This document shows, piece after piece, positions 1-8,732 of a stretch of DNA of 64,000 nucleotides; positions within the stretch are counted from its first letter, which is position 1, and each line of letters opens with the position of its first letter. Under the pieces are notes generated by a model, which was not told the DNA's origin, did no database searches, and was given only the letters and a program-made list of their open reading frames with translations. The translations under genes and the position numbers were made by a program. The stretch comes from Azolla caroliniana (taxonomy: Eukaryota > Polypodiophyta), in NCBI GenBank assembly GCA_043228905.1, contig JBHGNT010000016.1, positions 12,090,001-12,154,000 on the forward strand, written 5' to 3'.

Positions 1-759
1 TTCGACCCCCTCATCTTCCTATTCCTCTACCGCCCGTTTCACGTCGGGTTCACCAAAGATGTCGCGTTGTTACGCGCGTGTGTGGGGAATGAGGTGGGAC
101 CACCGAGGTCTTGGACCGAGAAATATCTGAGAAGGAGGAGAGAGGAAAGGCAACGGACGCACTTGCACACACACAAACACGGAAGCACACAGGAATCACA
201 GTCCAACAACACAACAAAACGAGACGACTCGAAGTCCGAGTATATGAACACGTATGTATATAAATATATAAATATATATATATTGAGACGGTTACAACTA
301 ACAGGTCGGCAAGGCGAACACCGACGCCTATTCACTCACACACAGAAGAGCGAGATGGAGACTCTACCGGAAGCACACGGGCGTTCCACGGAGCAGAGTC
401 AGCCTCCCGAAAGCCTGCGCAAAAATGGCTATGGAGAGTGGCAGAGGAGAAGGGCTCGGTCCCAGTCCCAGTCCAGCAGCACTTCGTCCTCTCTAACGCG
501 CGATACCTTTTCCCATTCCTCTCCCTCTCTTTTATAGCCCAAGGAGGGAGGTTGTTATCATCCGTTACATCATATTAATTCTCTGTCCTTTCGGACAGAG
601 ATACACCTCGATTTGCTCCCTATTGAATGCATGCTACCTAGGATTTCCTCTCAGCCGACTTGTACCTACCTACTTACTATACAACGAAAATTGTGCTCGC
701 GTGTAAGGGTCGGTTTACACACACTAAGCTCGGTTTCCGCCTAGGGACGGTTTTCTGCA
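1..759 (-). mobile_element. 5' end of a Ty3/gypsy-like element (LTR + primer site), partial
   Basis: On the minus strand, 37-56 reads TTGGTGAACCCGACGTGAAA, identical over 20 nt to the primer-binding site of the intact gypsy element G (44906-44925). The sequence upstream of it on the minus strand (about 57 onward) also resembles the end of G's LTR (GTCCAAGACCTC versus GTCCAAAACCTC, then similar C-rich sequence). A minus-strand TATA box (TATAAA, 531-536) fits an LTR promoter. The internal region therefore runs off the left edge and the 5' LTR lies inside the window. The right end near 759 is approximate: it is placed where copia-type sequence begins. No intact gene is present; open frames at 67-537 and 39-335 are chance frames in the LTR. 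Confidence 0.6.
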
Positions 760-822
760 CGATAGCATGCCGAAAGCGGATCGGGTTGACGAGACATCCC
801 ATGCTGGAGTGAAGGGGGAGAT
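753..822 (+). pseudogene. Tail of copia RNase H plus polypurine tract
   Basis: The translated tail around 760-805 matches the last residues of RNase H in element T (there ending RHPMPE, on the minus strand at 57966-57985). It is followed by the polypurine tract GAAGGGGGAGAT directly abutting an LTR. Everything upstream is missing, apparently replaced by the gypsy LTR to the left. This is the 3' stub of a TNT1-like Ty1/copia element on the plus strand. Confidence 0.65.
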
Positions 823-1305
823 TGTTGGGAAGTCGATCCCTCCAGATGGGATCCGGTTATGAATGAAGAGATCGGGAAACCAGATCGGATGGACCCGGTG
901 GGAACCGGAAGAGAAGACATATTTGTAAATATGTTTTGAGTAAGCCTATTGAGGCTATATTTGTAAGTAGCCCTAAGTTCATATGAGTAAAAATATGACC
1001 CAGGGCAATCACAGGAGTTGTGTGGTTGTCATATTGTTGTATCTGCATAACTGTTGTATAGAGAGAGAGGAGATACAAAGCGACTTTTGTTGTAACCGCC
1101 GGTTGGTGAAGACATAGAGCTCGAGGTCATTGCCTCCGAGTCTCTGATTGTACCTTTCTTATATAGGGATAGTTGGAGTCTGTGGGCTCCCATGCTTTTT
1201 CCTATTTAGGGTTTCCACGTAAGCATCTTGTGTCATCTCTATGTTAGTTTGTTTTCTTCCATTCGTTGTTTAAGTCTCGGTTGTGGCCGAGCGCTATTTT
1301 CTTCA
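823..1305 (+). mobile_element. 3' LTR of a TNT1-like copia element
   Basis: Begins TGTTGGGAAG right after a polypurine tract and resembles solo LTR S (53296-53915). Shared blocks include TTCGTAAATATG-like sequence near 925, AACCGCCGGT near 1097, the GGGTTTCCACGT block near 1208 and GGTTGTGGCCGAGCG near 1280. It ends about 1305, where minus-strand copia M1 sequence starts abruptly, so the element inserted into M1. The left target duplication cannot be seen because the element's 5' part is gone. Confidence 0.7.
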
Positions 1306-3445
1306 CATATTCATTATACCCATACCGCTTGATGAGATTCTTTTGGCAGGTCGATCGGCATAACTTCTTGTTAGCCGATTTAAGGGCCCTCTTGGATGAC
1401 TCGGACTTCGTCTTTGAAGGTCCATTTTCATTCTATCCGTAGTCAGATTCACTCCAATACGACTTGTCCCTACCAGTGTCATATTCCGAACTTTTCTTCT
1501 TCCCCTACTCTTTGCACGTGAACCATCTCCTCGGTTCCTTGCTCGGCGACAGCACAATCAAGTCTCCACTACTCGACGGGTCATCATCCACTGGTTGTTC
1601 TAACTTAGTCACTTATTCGGCCCGCTCAACCGAAATGAGATCGGACTCTCGTCCAGAGTACCGAACTCTTCTTCCTTTTCTTCTACCCAAATTATGTCGG
1701 GCTCATTGGCCTCATTCTCTGGAGTCGGATGATCGGAGTTGTGAGGGGTTGGAGTCAGTAAAGATTACCATGATGCCGACTCATCGAAATCGACATCTCG
1801 GGTCACTAAAACTTGTGAGTAGCCAACCAATATGCATTTCTCCGACTTTGGGTCGAACTTCCTCCTTTCTCATCGGGCACATGCACATAGGCAATGTTGT
1901 CAAATATCTTCAAGTGTCATAAGTTCGTCTTCCATCTGAAATACAACTCGTGTGCCCACACCTTCTCACCAATCCGATTTTGGATGTAGACGGTTGTCCG
2001 GACCGCTTCGGCCCAGTAGAACTTGGGCATGCTCTTCTCCTCCAGCATCGCCCTTTCCACCTCCACAACTGACCGAGCCTTCCACTTGGCAATCTTGTTG
2101 AATATCTTCAAGTGTCGTAAGTTCGACTTCCGTCTGAAATACAACTAGTGTGCCCACACCTTCTCACCGATCCGATTTTGGATGTAGACGGTCATCCGAA
2201 CCGCTTCGGCCTAGTAGAACTTGGCCATGCTCTTCTCCTCCAGCATCGCCCTTGTAGCCTCAACAATTGACCGATCCTTCCGCTCAGCTACTCCGTTTTT
2301 CCAGATACGAGAACCACTTTTCGTGGCTCCTCGTATAGTTCAACGCTCCGGAGTCGACGTACAACACTTCCTTCGATTCGGAAGTGGTCTTCTTCATCGA
2401 GTTTGCCTTGTGCTTCATCACAAAGGCTAGCCCTTTTTCAATTTTTCAGATTCCGGATCCTTCCAATTCTTCTACATAGTGCAAGCTCTACCGATTCCCT
2501 TGTCCGACATTGCCAGATCCGGATTTATCCAAATCAGCGCGCTTTTCCCAACATTCACTTTCTCGGTGGAATTTCTTGCCACAGTACCAACATTCCGTAT
2601 CAGTTTTCAATTGCCAATTTTCGGCGCCACCTTGACTGCCCCCGCTCGTGGAGGGTCCGGAACTATTGTGGCACTATCTCTCTGCCTCTAATTACGCTCT
2701 TGTCGACCGCCACTATTACGTGCTGATCCACCTCCTCCTCCATGCCCACAGGGCCGATCCGCCTCCGTGTACAACATCCAATTTTCTAATTGAGTGGTCC
2801 TTGACCCACTCGTGCGGTTTTCTTTGACCATCAGCATCAATTGCAAGTCAAAGAAGGACGATGGCTTCTCCCAAGTGCAAATTGCGATCTGGATAGGCCC
2901 GTACCTTTGCGCTAAACCACTAAGGCAGATCTAGACCATCTCATCTTCGTCCATTGTCATGTTGATGGACCTCAGCACGTCACAGATCTCCTTTATTTTG
3001 GTGGTGTAGTCGGTAACCAACATATCCTGTTGTTGGATGTTGTTGAGCTCTTGTCAGAGCTGCAACTTCCAGGCCATGATGCTTGCCATGAAAATATTCT
3101 TCAGATTTTCCCAGGCTTCTTTCGGTGCTTTTGCATCCTTGATGTAGCCGAGCATCTGGTCGTGCACACAGGACGTGAGGAAGTATAATACTCTGCTCGC
3201 TCCTTGCTCCCATGCCGAGGAGTCCCTCAACATAGCTCCAGTATCCGTGTCCAAGCAGGTATTGGTGCATCTTGTATGACCAAGATCCATAGTTATTCCT
3301 GTCCAGCTTCTCTGTTGGTAAGGAGCTATTCATGCCTCTATCCATTCTTTCTTCGTCCTATTCTTTTCCGGAAGTTAGGTTTTCTTGTCTACTTAGCGCT
3401 TTCTATCGACAACAGAGGATTTTCAACCCTCGCGCTCTAATACCA
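1306..3445 (-). pseudogene. Decayed copia element M1: gag, protease and integrase fragments
   Basis: Reading leftwards from the gag start (ATG at 3345, MDRGMNSSLPTEKLDRNN), the same protein family as P1, M2 and M3 is recognisable: gag, a CCHC knuckle near 2570 (WYCGKK), the VDSGA protease site near 2350, and a jump by deletion from the WFSYLEK region straight into integrase (AERKDRSIVE). The integrase piece contains a 198-bp tandem duplication. It continues into the NEYM linker before RT, then stops at the LTR inserted at 1305. Many stops and frameshifts make it non-functional. RT and RNase H are absent. Confidence 0.8.
1890..2285 (-). repeat. 198-bp tandem duplication inside M1 integrase
   Basis: 1890-2087 and 2088-2285 are diverged direct copies of the same integrase segment; both contain the TTCTCCTCCAGCATCGCCCT block and the ATCTTCAAGTGTC block 198 nt apart. 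The unit is 66 codons, so the duplication keeps frame. Both copies have since collected separate substitutions, so it is not recent. Confidence 0.75.
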
Positions 3446-3841
3446 TGAAAAGAGTTACATGTAAAAGTTCATAGACAAAACCGACTTCAGCGGATATCAA
3501 AAGAAAATATGTGCAAGTTTAATGGAAGCTATATGAATACATAGGGAGAGCGGAAGAGACAGAGATCAGAACATCATAAAACTAAATTCAAAATATCACT
3601 CTATACATACAATGTGCTCAATGAGCACTTTTATACAAGTCCTTAAAGGACTAACAGAAGTATTGACATGTACTTCAACGCTCGTACTGAGCAACTTACA
3701 CTGACTCCTAAAAATATCCCTACGTACTAGGCTAGGATTGTAGACCTCTAACGGCCTACCAATTACACTCAAATCCAAACACCGATCTGTCCCTCCGTTC
3801 CGGACACCGATCTGGATGATGTTGAGCTTTCTCGCTCAACA
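3434..3841 (-). mobile_element. 5' LTR of M1 with primer-binding site
   Basis: Minus-strand TGGTATTAGAGC at 3434-3445 is the initiator-tRNA-Met primer site (one change from TGGTATCAGAGC). The LTR is 3446-3841, starting TGTTGAGCGAGAAAG on the minus strand and ending TTTTCA. It carries the family's four inverted repeats: 3680-3692, 3658-3675, 3638-3652 and, past the TATA box, 3614-3628. The upstream flank is a tRNA-Val-like repeat, so the element inserted inside that repeat. Confidence 0.8.
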
Positions 3842-3876
3842 AATAGAAGTCTCCAGTTCAAGTTCGGGTTTGGACA
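3842..3876 (+). repeat. 3' half of a tRNA-Val-like repeat cut by M1
   Basis: AGTCTCCAGTTCAAG followed by GGGTTTGGACA matches the T-arm and acceptor half of the repeats at 4159, 4392 and 4929. The 5' half is missing because the M1 LTR ends immediately upstream. Confidence 0.5.
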
Positions 3877-4158
3877 AGAAAAGATGCTACATAGTATGAG
3901 TAGAATAATTGGTATCCGTCTTTATAGAAATACAATATATTTAGGGGAACTAAGTGGAACTCATGCATCTACCTTAAGCCAAGAAAATCGATGTCTTCAT
4001 TTCTTGGGTCAATTAGTGCTATATCTAGAGACTTGTTTGAGCTAAATGCCACTACCACATGGGATACATTGAAACTCGTGATGCCCATGTAGTTGTGACA
4101 TGGCTTCAGTCAAAGTAACAAATTCATTTGAAACCATGAAATTGATTTTCACTATTTG

Positions 4159-4232
4159 GTCCACATATTGTAGTTGGTTATCACGTTGGTCTTACACATT
4201 AGAGATCTCCAGTTTGAGTCCGGGTTTGGACA
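4159..4232 (+). repeat. tRNA-Val-derived SINE-like repeat, copy 2
   Basis: 74 nt that lay out like a tRNA: acceptor GTCCACA, an A-box-like TAGTTGGTTATCACG, anticodon loop CTTACAC (TAC, Val), T-arm with GAGTCC, then TTTGGAC. It resembles plant tRNA-Val. Mismatched stems and several similar copies suggest a SINE or tRNA pseudogene rather than a working gene. Confidence 0.55.
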
Positions 4233-4391
4233 AATAAAGTGGCTAGTTACAACAAGGAACATGTTTTGAACTATGCTTTTGCAAAGAAATGATATCTTGA
4301 AATTAGGCTAAGAAGACAACTTTGTTCAATGGATCCTAGCTTGTTATTGCACCATGATCCATTTAGATACACAAATATATATCGTTCATAT

Positions 4392-4465
4392 GTTTAGATG
4401 GTGCACTTGATTTTCATGCTACTCTAACACATTAGAGGTCTCCGGTTTCAGTCTACATTTGGACA
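4392..4465 (+). repeat. tRNA-Val-derived SINE-like repeat, copy 3 (diverged)
   Basis: The second half (CTAACAC loop, ATTAGAGGTCTCCGG, then TTTGGACA) matches its sister copies. The D-arm half is strongly changed. Confidence 0.45.
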
Positions 4466-4798
4466 AGAGAAGTGATACTTTGACTGTCCAGAATCATTGC
4501 TATTGTTCTTTGCACCGTTGACATATTGTAATTATGTAGACAATAGTCAAATATTTAGTTAAGCTAAGCGCAAGCCATAGACATATCTTAAGGAAAGAAA
4601 AAAGATGTCTTCATTCCTTGATTCCATTCATGTTATCTTTTTCAATCTAAATGGTATGTAGTCACAAAGACTTCTATAAGATATATCCCACTACCGCTTG
4701 GCAAACTTAGAAAGTAGTTATGTCCATGTCATTGTGACATGCCAATGGCTTGGTGCAATTCACAAATTCATCTCAATATATACAATTTATGACAATGG

Positions 4799-4864
4799 GT
4801 CACACCGTTGGTTATCACGCTAGTCTCACACTGTAGAGGTCTTTGGTTCGAGTCTAATTTGGAA
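4799..4864 (+). repeat. tRNA-Val-derived SINE-like repeat, copy 4
   Basis: GTTGGTTATCACGCTAGT, loop CTCACAC (CAC, Val) and GGTTCGAGTC are close to a plant tRNA-Val(CAC). The acceptor 3' side is decayed. The B-box core GGTTCGAGTC is the best preserved of the group. Confidence 0.5.
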
Positions 4865-4928
4865 TTTTTGTTGAGAATATTGTTTTATTCCTCGATCCAA
4901 GCTAATTAATGAATCATATCAGTGATAT

Positions 4929-5002
4929 GTCCAGATCGTGTAGTTGGTTATCATGTTAGTCTAACACACTAGAGGTCTCTAGTCCAGGTTTGGGTTTAGA
5001 CA
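4929..5002 (+). repeat. tRNA-Val-derived SINE-like repeat, copy 5 (best cloverleaf)
   Basis: Acceptor GTCCAGA can pair with TTTAGAC. The D-arm is GTGTAGTTGGTTATCATG, the anticodon stem TTAGT/ACTAG encloses loop CTAACAC (AAC, Val), and a T-arm follows. The T-loop lacks the canonical TTCGA, so a functional tRNA is unlikely. It is followed by AAGAAAAGATGCTA, the same tail that follows copy 1. Confidence 0.55.
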
Positions 5003-5195
5003 AGAAAAGATGCTATTTAGAATGAGTAGAAGAATTGGTGTCTATCTTTGTCTTTATAGAAGTACAATATATTTAGTGGAGCTCATGCATGTACCTTAAG
5101 CCAAGAAAATCGACGTCTTCATTTCTTGCGTCAATTAGTGCTATCTGTTTCAATCTAGAGACTTGTTTCAGCTAAATGCTACTACCATTATAGAA

Positions 5196-5757
5196 TACTA
5201 TGGTACAATCTTACCACGAGATATTATATGGTCATGCCCGTAACAATTTGACGAGCTTTTCCAACAAGTTCTTCGGCGAGCGTAAGCCCTAAAGTTTCTT
5301 TATCCAATTGTCTCCCTAGTCCAAGACCCCTTGTGGTTCCACTCGAGTAGCACACGCACTAGCATCGCCGCGACAACATCCCATTGACTTCGGTGAGCTT
5401 GCAAATATTTTGTCGATTATTTATGCGTCCATGCAACACGCAAGAGGATGTTGTAAGCCGAATGCAAGGGAGCACGACTAACGCAACTACACGCCACAAA
5501 GGAATGTACTCCACCAAGCACGCACATGACAACCGAAAAAAGAAAGAAAGAGACAACGAGCATGAGAGAGACAGAGAGGAGCACACAAGGAGCCACCCAC
5601 CCATGCATAGAGAAGAATGCTTTATCCTTCTCCTTCTCCGTCATTATGTTTGTCTTTTGTCACCACAGGAATGTAGATGCTCGCGTATAGCTAAACCACA
5701 CAACAAACCAAGCAAGCAGCAGTGATGGAGTGAGTAACGATGGCGATGGCAACCAGC
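5196..5757. other. No recognisable feature
   Basis: Mixed-composition sequence with GAGA-rich stretches. Open frames at 5384-5725 and on the other strand are low-complexity and resemble nothing I know. Confidence 0.5.
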
Positions 5758-5784
5758 AGAGAGAGAGAGAGAGAGAGAGATTAG
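5758..5784. repeat. (GA)n microsatellite at LINE 3' boundary
   Basis: Uninterrupted GA repeat directly next to the 3' end of the minus-strand LINE relic. A second GA run at 7302-7320 borders its 5' end, so the element either inserted in a GA tract or is flanked by a GA target duplication. Confidence 0.7.
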
Positions 5785-7330
5785 ATTATCATCTTCGGAG
5801 GTCAAATATGATAAATGAGACCAAAAAACTTACATTTCACGAGTTGCGTGTGAAAGTGAGTAGTGATTCTCAATGTTCAAGAACTTTACCAATGAATGTT
5901 GCAATCGAGAGTGCACATTGTGGCTGTGAGAGAAATTCATGCAAGGATTGGGCTTGGTTGAAGATGTGTGGAAAGCATGGTCGAATATGATCAACGGTAG
6001 AGCATCAAGTATCAAAATGTGATACTCAAACTCTCGAACTTGTTTAGGGCAAAGTGTGCATAGCCGATGACTCTCATCACTTGTGCCCCAACGCCCCATC
6101 TCACATCGCAATGTATGTGAGCTAAGTCGCATGGAAACAATGGTTCGAATAGAAGCCAACAAAATGGGCTCTAACATGTATCGATGTGTATGGTTTCCTC
6201 GTTCCGCGAAGAATATGCTTTTCTAGTTAGGTGCAACATGTGTAGTATAATGTATGAAGCGTAAGCCTCCACATTTTTCCCATGGCATGATACATTGGAA
6301 GGCCTCATTTACAAAGGAATCTAGTGATTCATCATGAAGCAAATGTGTTGCATCCCATCTATTGAACCAATTTTTCATATTTTGCATCCAACCGAAACAC
6401 GAAATTTTGCTTTTATTTGTCTTTTTTATCTTTTTGCTTGCTTCCCATGCGATTGTAGGAAATCGATGTGAGGGACTTTTTTGAACCTTAAGCATGTATT
6501 CAACACCCCTTTCCATGGCCATGATCTCAATGGGAAGTGATCCCGTCTCAAGGAGGAGGATGTATGGCATTTGTTTCCTAACTTGTAGAAACTTTGTAAG
6601 AAAATGTTTTCGGATATTTTCAAACTCTTTCCAAGTAGATTTAGAGATGTTACCACCCCATACTTCCATCCCATAGAGAAGCGCTAGCGCTGCCAAAGTG
6701 TCAAAAAGCTATTTCTTGAGGACCCTACACTTAATATCTCCACGATTGCATGTGTTCTCAAATGCATAATATGCTTGCTTTCCCGCCTCTAAACGGTGTG
6801 TAACACATTCATTCCATCTACGATTTGAAGGAACTTCAAGGCCAAGATATTTGAAGCTTTCCACACATTCAAGTTGCTCATTATTATACATAATGCATGG
6901 CTTATCTCTTTTTTGGCTCTTCACAAGCATAGTCTTTGTTTTAGAGCTATAACACTTAAATTCGTATGCATGCAAAAATTTTCCAATGCCTTCATAAGCT
7001 TTTGCGCATCTCCTAAAGTATTTGCCAAAAACACTACATCATCCGCATATAGCAAAAGCATAATGACAACATTCCCAATTGCAACTTCTTCAACGCCTTC
7101 TCCCTTTACAAACTTGGCAACCATTTCTTCCAATTTATCAATGCATAGACCAAATGGAGTTGGTGAGAGTGGGCATCCTTGCTTCACACCAATAGTGCTA
7201 TCCAGAAAATTTGAAAGTTTATCGTTCATACACATACAATATATAACCTTCTCATAGGAGATTGCAAGGATATATTCACTTAGCACCTTGAGTTCTTCCA
7301 TGAGAGAGAGAGAGAGAGAACTCAACACCT
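5785..7330 (-). pseudogene. Non-LTR retrotransposon (LINE) reverse transcriptase relic
   Basis: Minus-strand frames read in order: 6921-7328 with GVKQGCPLSP and the RT catalytic LLYADDVVFLA; 6709-6975 (thumb, YLGLEVPSNRRWNECV); 6223-6696; and 5830-6177 with a CTLCPKQVREFEYH zinc-binding-like end. Together they are the C-terminal two thirds of a LINE ORF2, broken by at least three frameshifts or stops. The 5' part (endonuclease and N-terminal RT) is missing, as in 5'-truncated LINE insertions. A related endonuclease fragment sits at 16500-17450, and a short copy of this element's 3' end lies near 30085-30235. Confidence 0.85.
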
Positions 7331-8732
7331 ACGCACGGAGGAGGAAGCCGCAACCATGCAAGGAGGAGAAGGCACTACAACAAAGAGCACATGCAGCAAA
7401 AGAATGTTATGTGCAAGTAGGGAACAGAGAACTTTGAAGAGCACACATCAATAGAGGAACACACACACGTGCGCAATTAAGCGACGCACGCAACCACGCA
7501 ACACAATTATTTCCAGTATTTCAAAAATGTGGAGTTTATTTTTTGGAAAAAAAATAATAATAATTTGGAGTTTACAAGTATATTTATACATATATGATAC
7601 ATTTTAGGGTTAACTTAACCCTTTTAGGGGGGAGGGTGTAAAGGAGAAGAAGCACGAAAATTCAAGTTTATGTTAGGTGCAAGCTTTGGTCTAAGACATA
7701 ATTGAAAGTACATGTCAAGAGATACAACACAAATAAAGAAATAAAGATAGCTAAGAAATACATAAACGATAAGATTATAGATTCAAACCTAACTAGGTTT
7801 GATGAAAGAAATATGTAAAGTTAGAATGCAAAAGTGATAGCAATGAAGTGGATATAGAAAGCATTATTTCATGTTTGATAATAGACATGGGTTGAAAGGG
7901 TTTATGACAACAAAAGGCGATGTGGCCATAAGTTGATACCAACTTTAATGAAACTCACAATCTTCTCCATATATTCTTTTGAATTTGTCCTCTCGTCATC
8001 TTCACATTAAAACCTATCAAACTTCTCAAAATACCCATGGGCCATCTCCATCACACTTCCACCGAATATCCCTCTCTCAAACACATGTTAGAGGACCCTC
8101 TTCAATGAGGGTTCTAGAGCTCTCTTTCTAAATATATGGGTGCATTTCCTAGAGTGTGGTGGCACACATTTTCCACACAATGCTTAGTGACCTTAATAGT
8201 CAAGAAAATGTTTTTAAGTAGATAACTATATTCCTAAATGATTGAATAAAAATAATAACACAACATAAGATTTAACCCTTGCAAATGCAGATTTTTTACA
8301 CAACTCATGCCCATCATGCCCATGAGCTTGACTTTACACCCAAAAAATTGTCTCTTTTTGAGCATGGCTTTACACCTACAATTTAACAGTTATGAAGAAA
8401 CGAACAATCTGTCCATATTCCAAGGAAAAGCTTTTTAATCATTGGCAAGCTATTTCAAAATTCATATCATACATTCAAATCCTCTTCTTATTCGAGTGCC
8501 ATGCAAGTTCTCTGTTAGGTGACATTTGCATGCATTTATACAGACTAAACGTAGCGCCCACCCGAGGTAAGTTGATGTATGGTATCAAAGTGTTAGGCAA
8601 AGTGTCATATACCTAAAATCCGTAGGTACTTTAATGGACTTGCGTGAATGTCTGTAAACTTTTCCAAACCATAACGGATAAGCTTTTCTCGAGTGGCAAT
8701 TAGGTCAAATGATTAAGAATGTAGTACAAATG
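7331..8732. other. No recognisable feature
   Basis: AT-rich spacer between the LINE relic and the 3' end of the polymerase eta gene. It should hold that gene's 3' UTR and polyadenylation signal on the minus strand, but I cannot place them. No protein or RNA gene was recognised. Confidence 0.5.

Larger units (their letters stand above)
3847..5195 (+). repeat. Direct repeat pair downstream of tRNA-like heads
   Basis: About 220 nt at 3847-4065 reappear at 4975-5195. Shared blocks include GACAAGAAAAGATGCTA, TACAATATATTTAG, CCTTAAGCCAAGAAAATCGA, TTCATTTCTTG and GTCAATTAGTGCTAT. In both copies the block directly follows the tRNA-Val-like head, as expected for the body of a tRNA-derived SINE. A weaker related segment (AAGAAAAAAGATGTCTTCATT) occurs near 4595. 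Confidence 0.65.

Noticed and set aside
67-537. 156-codon plus-strand frame at the left end
   Set aside because: Lies in an apparent gypsy LTR; low-complexity, Arg/Ser-rich and unlike any protein I know.
1464-1922. Plus-strand 152-codon protein
   Set aside because: Reverse complement of the copia linker between integrase and RT in M1.
4929-5002. Functional tRNA-Val(AAC) gene
   Set aside because: Acceptor mismatch, degenerate T-loop without TTCGA, and several sister copies with a shared non-tRNA tail.
5384-5725. Plus-strand 113-codon protein
   Set aside because: Lys/Glu/His-rich low-complexity frame next to GA repeats, no homology recognised.
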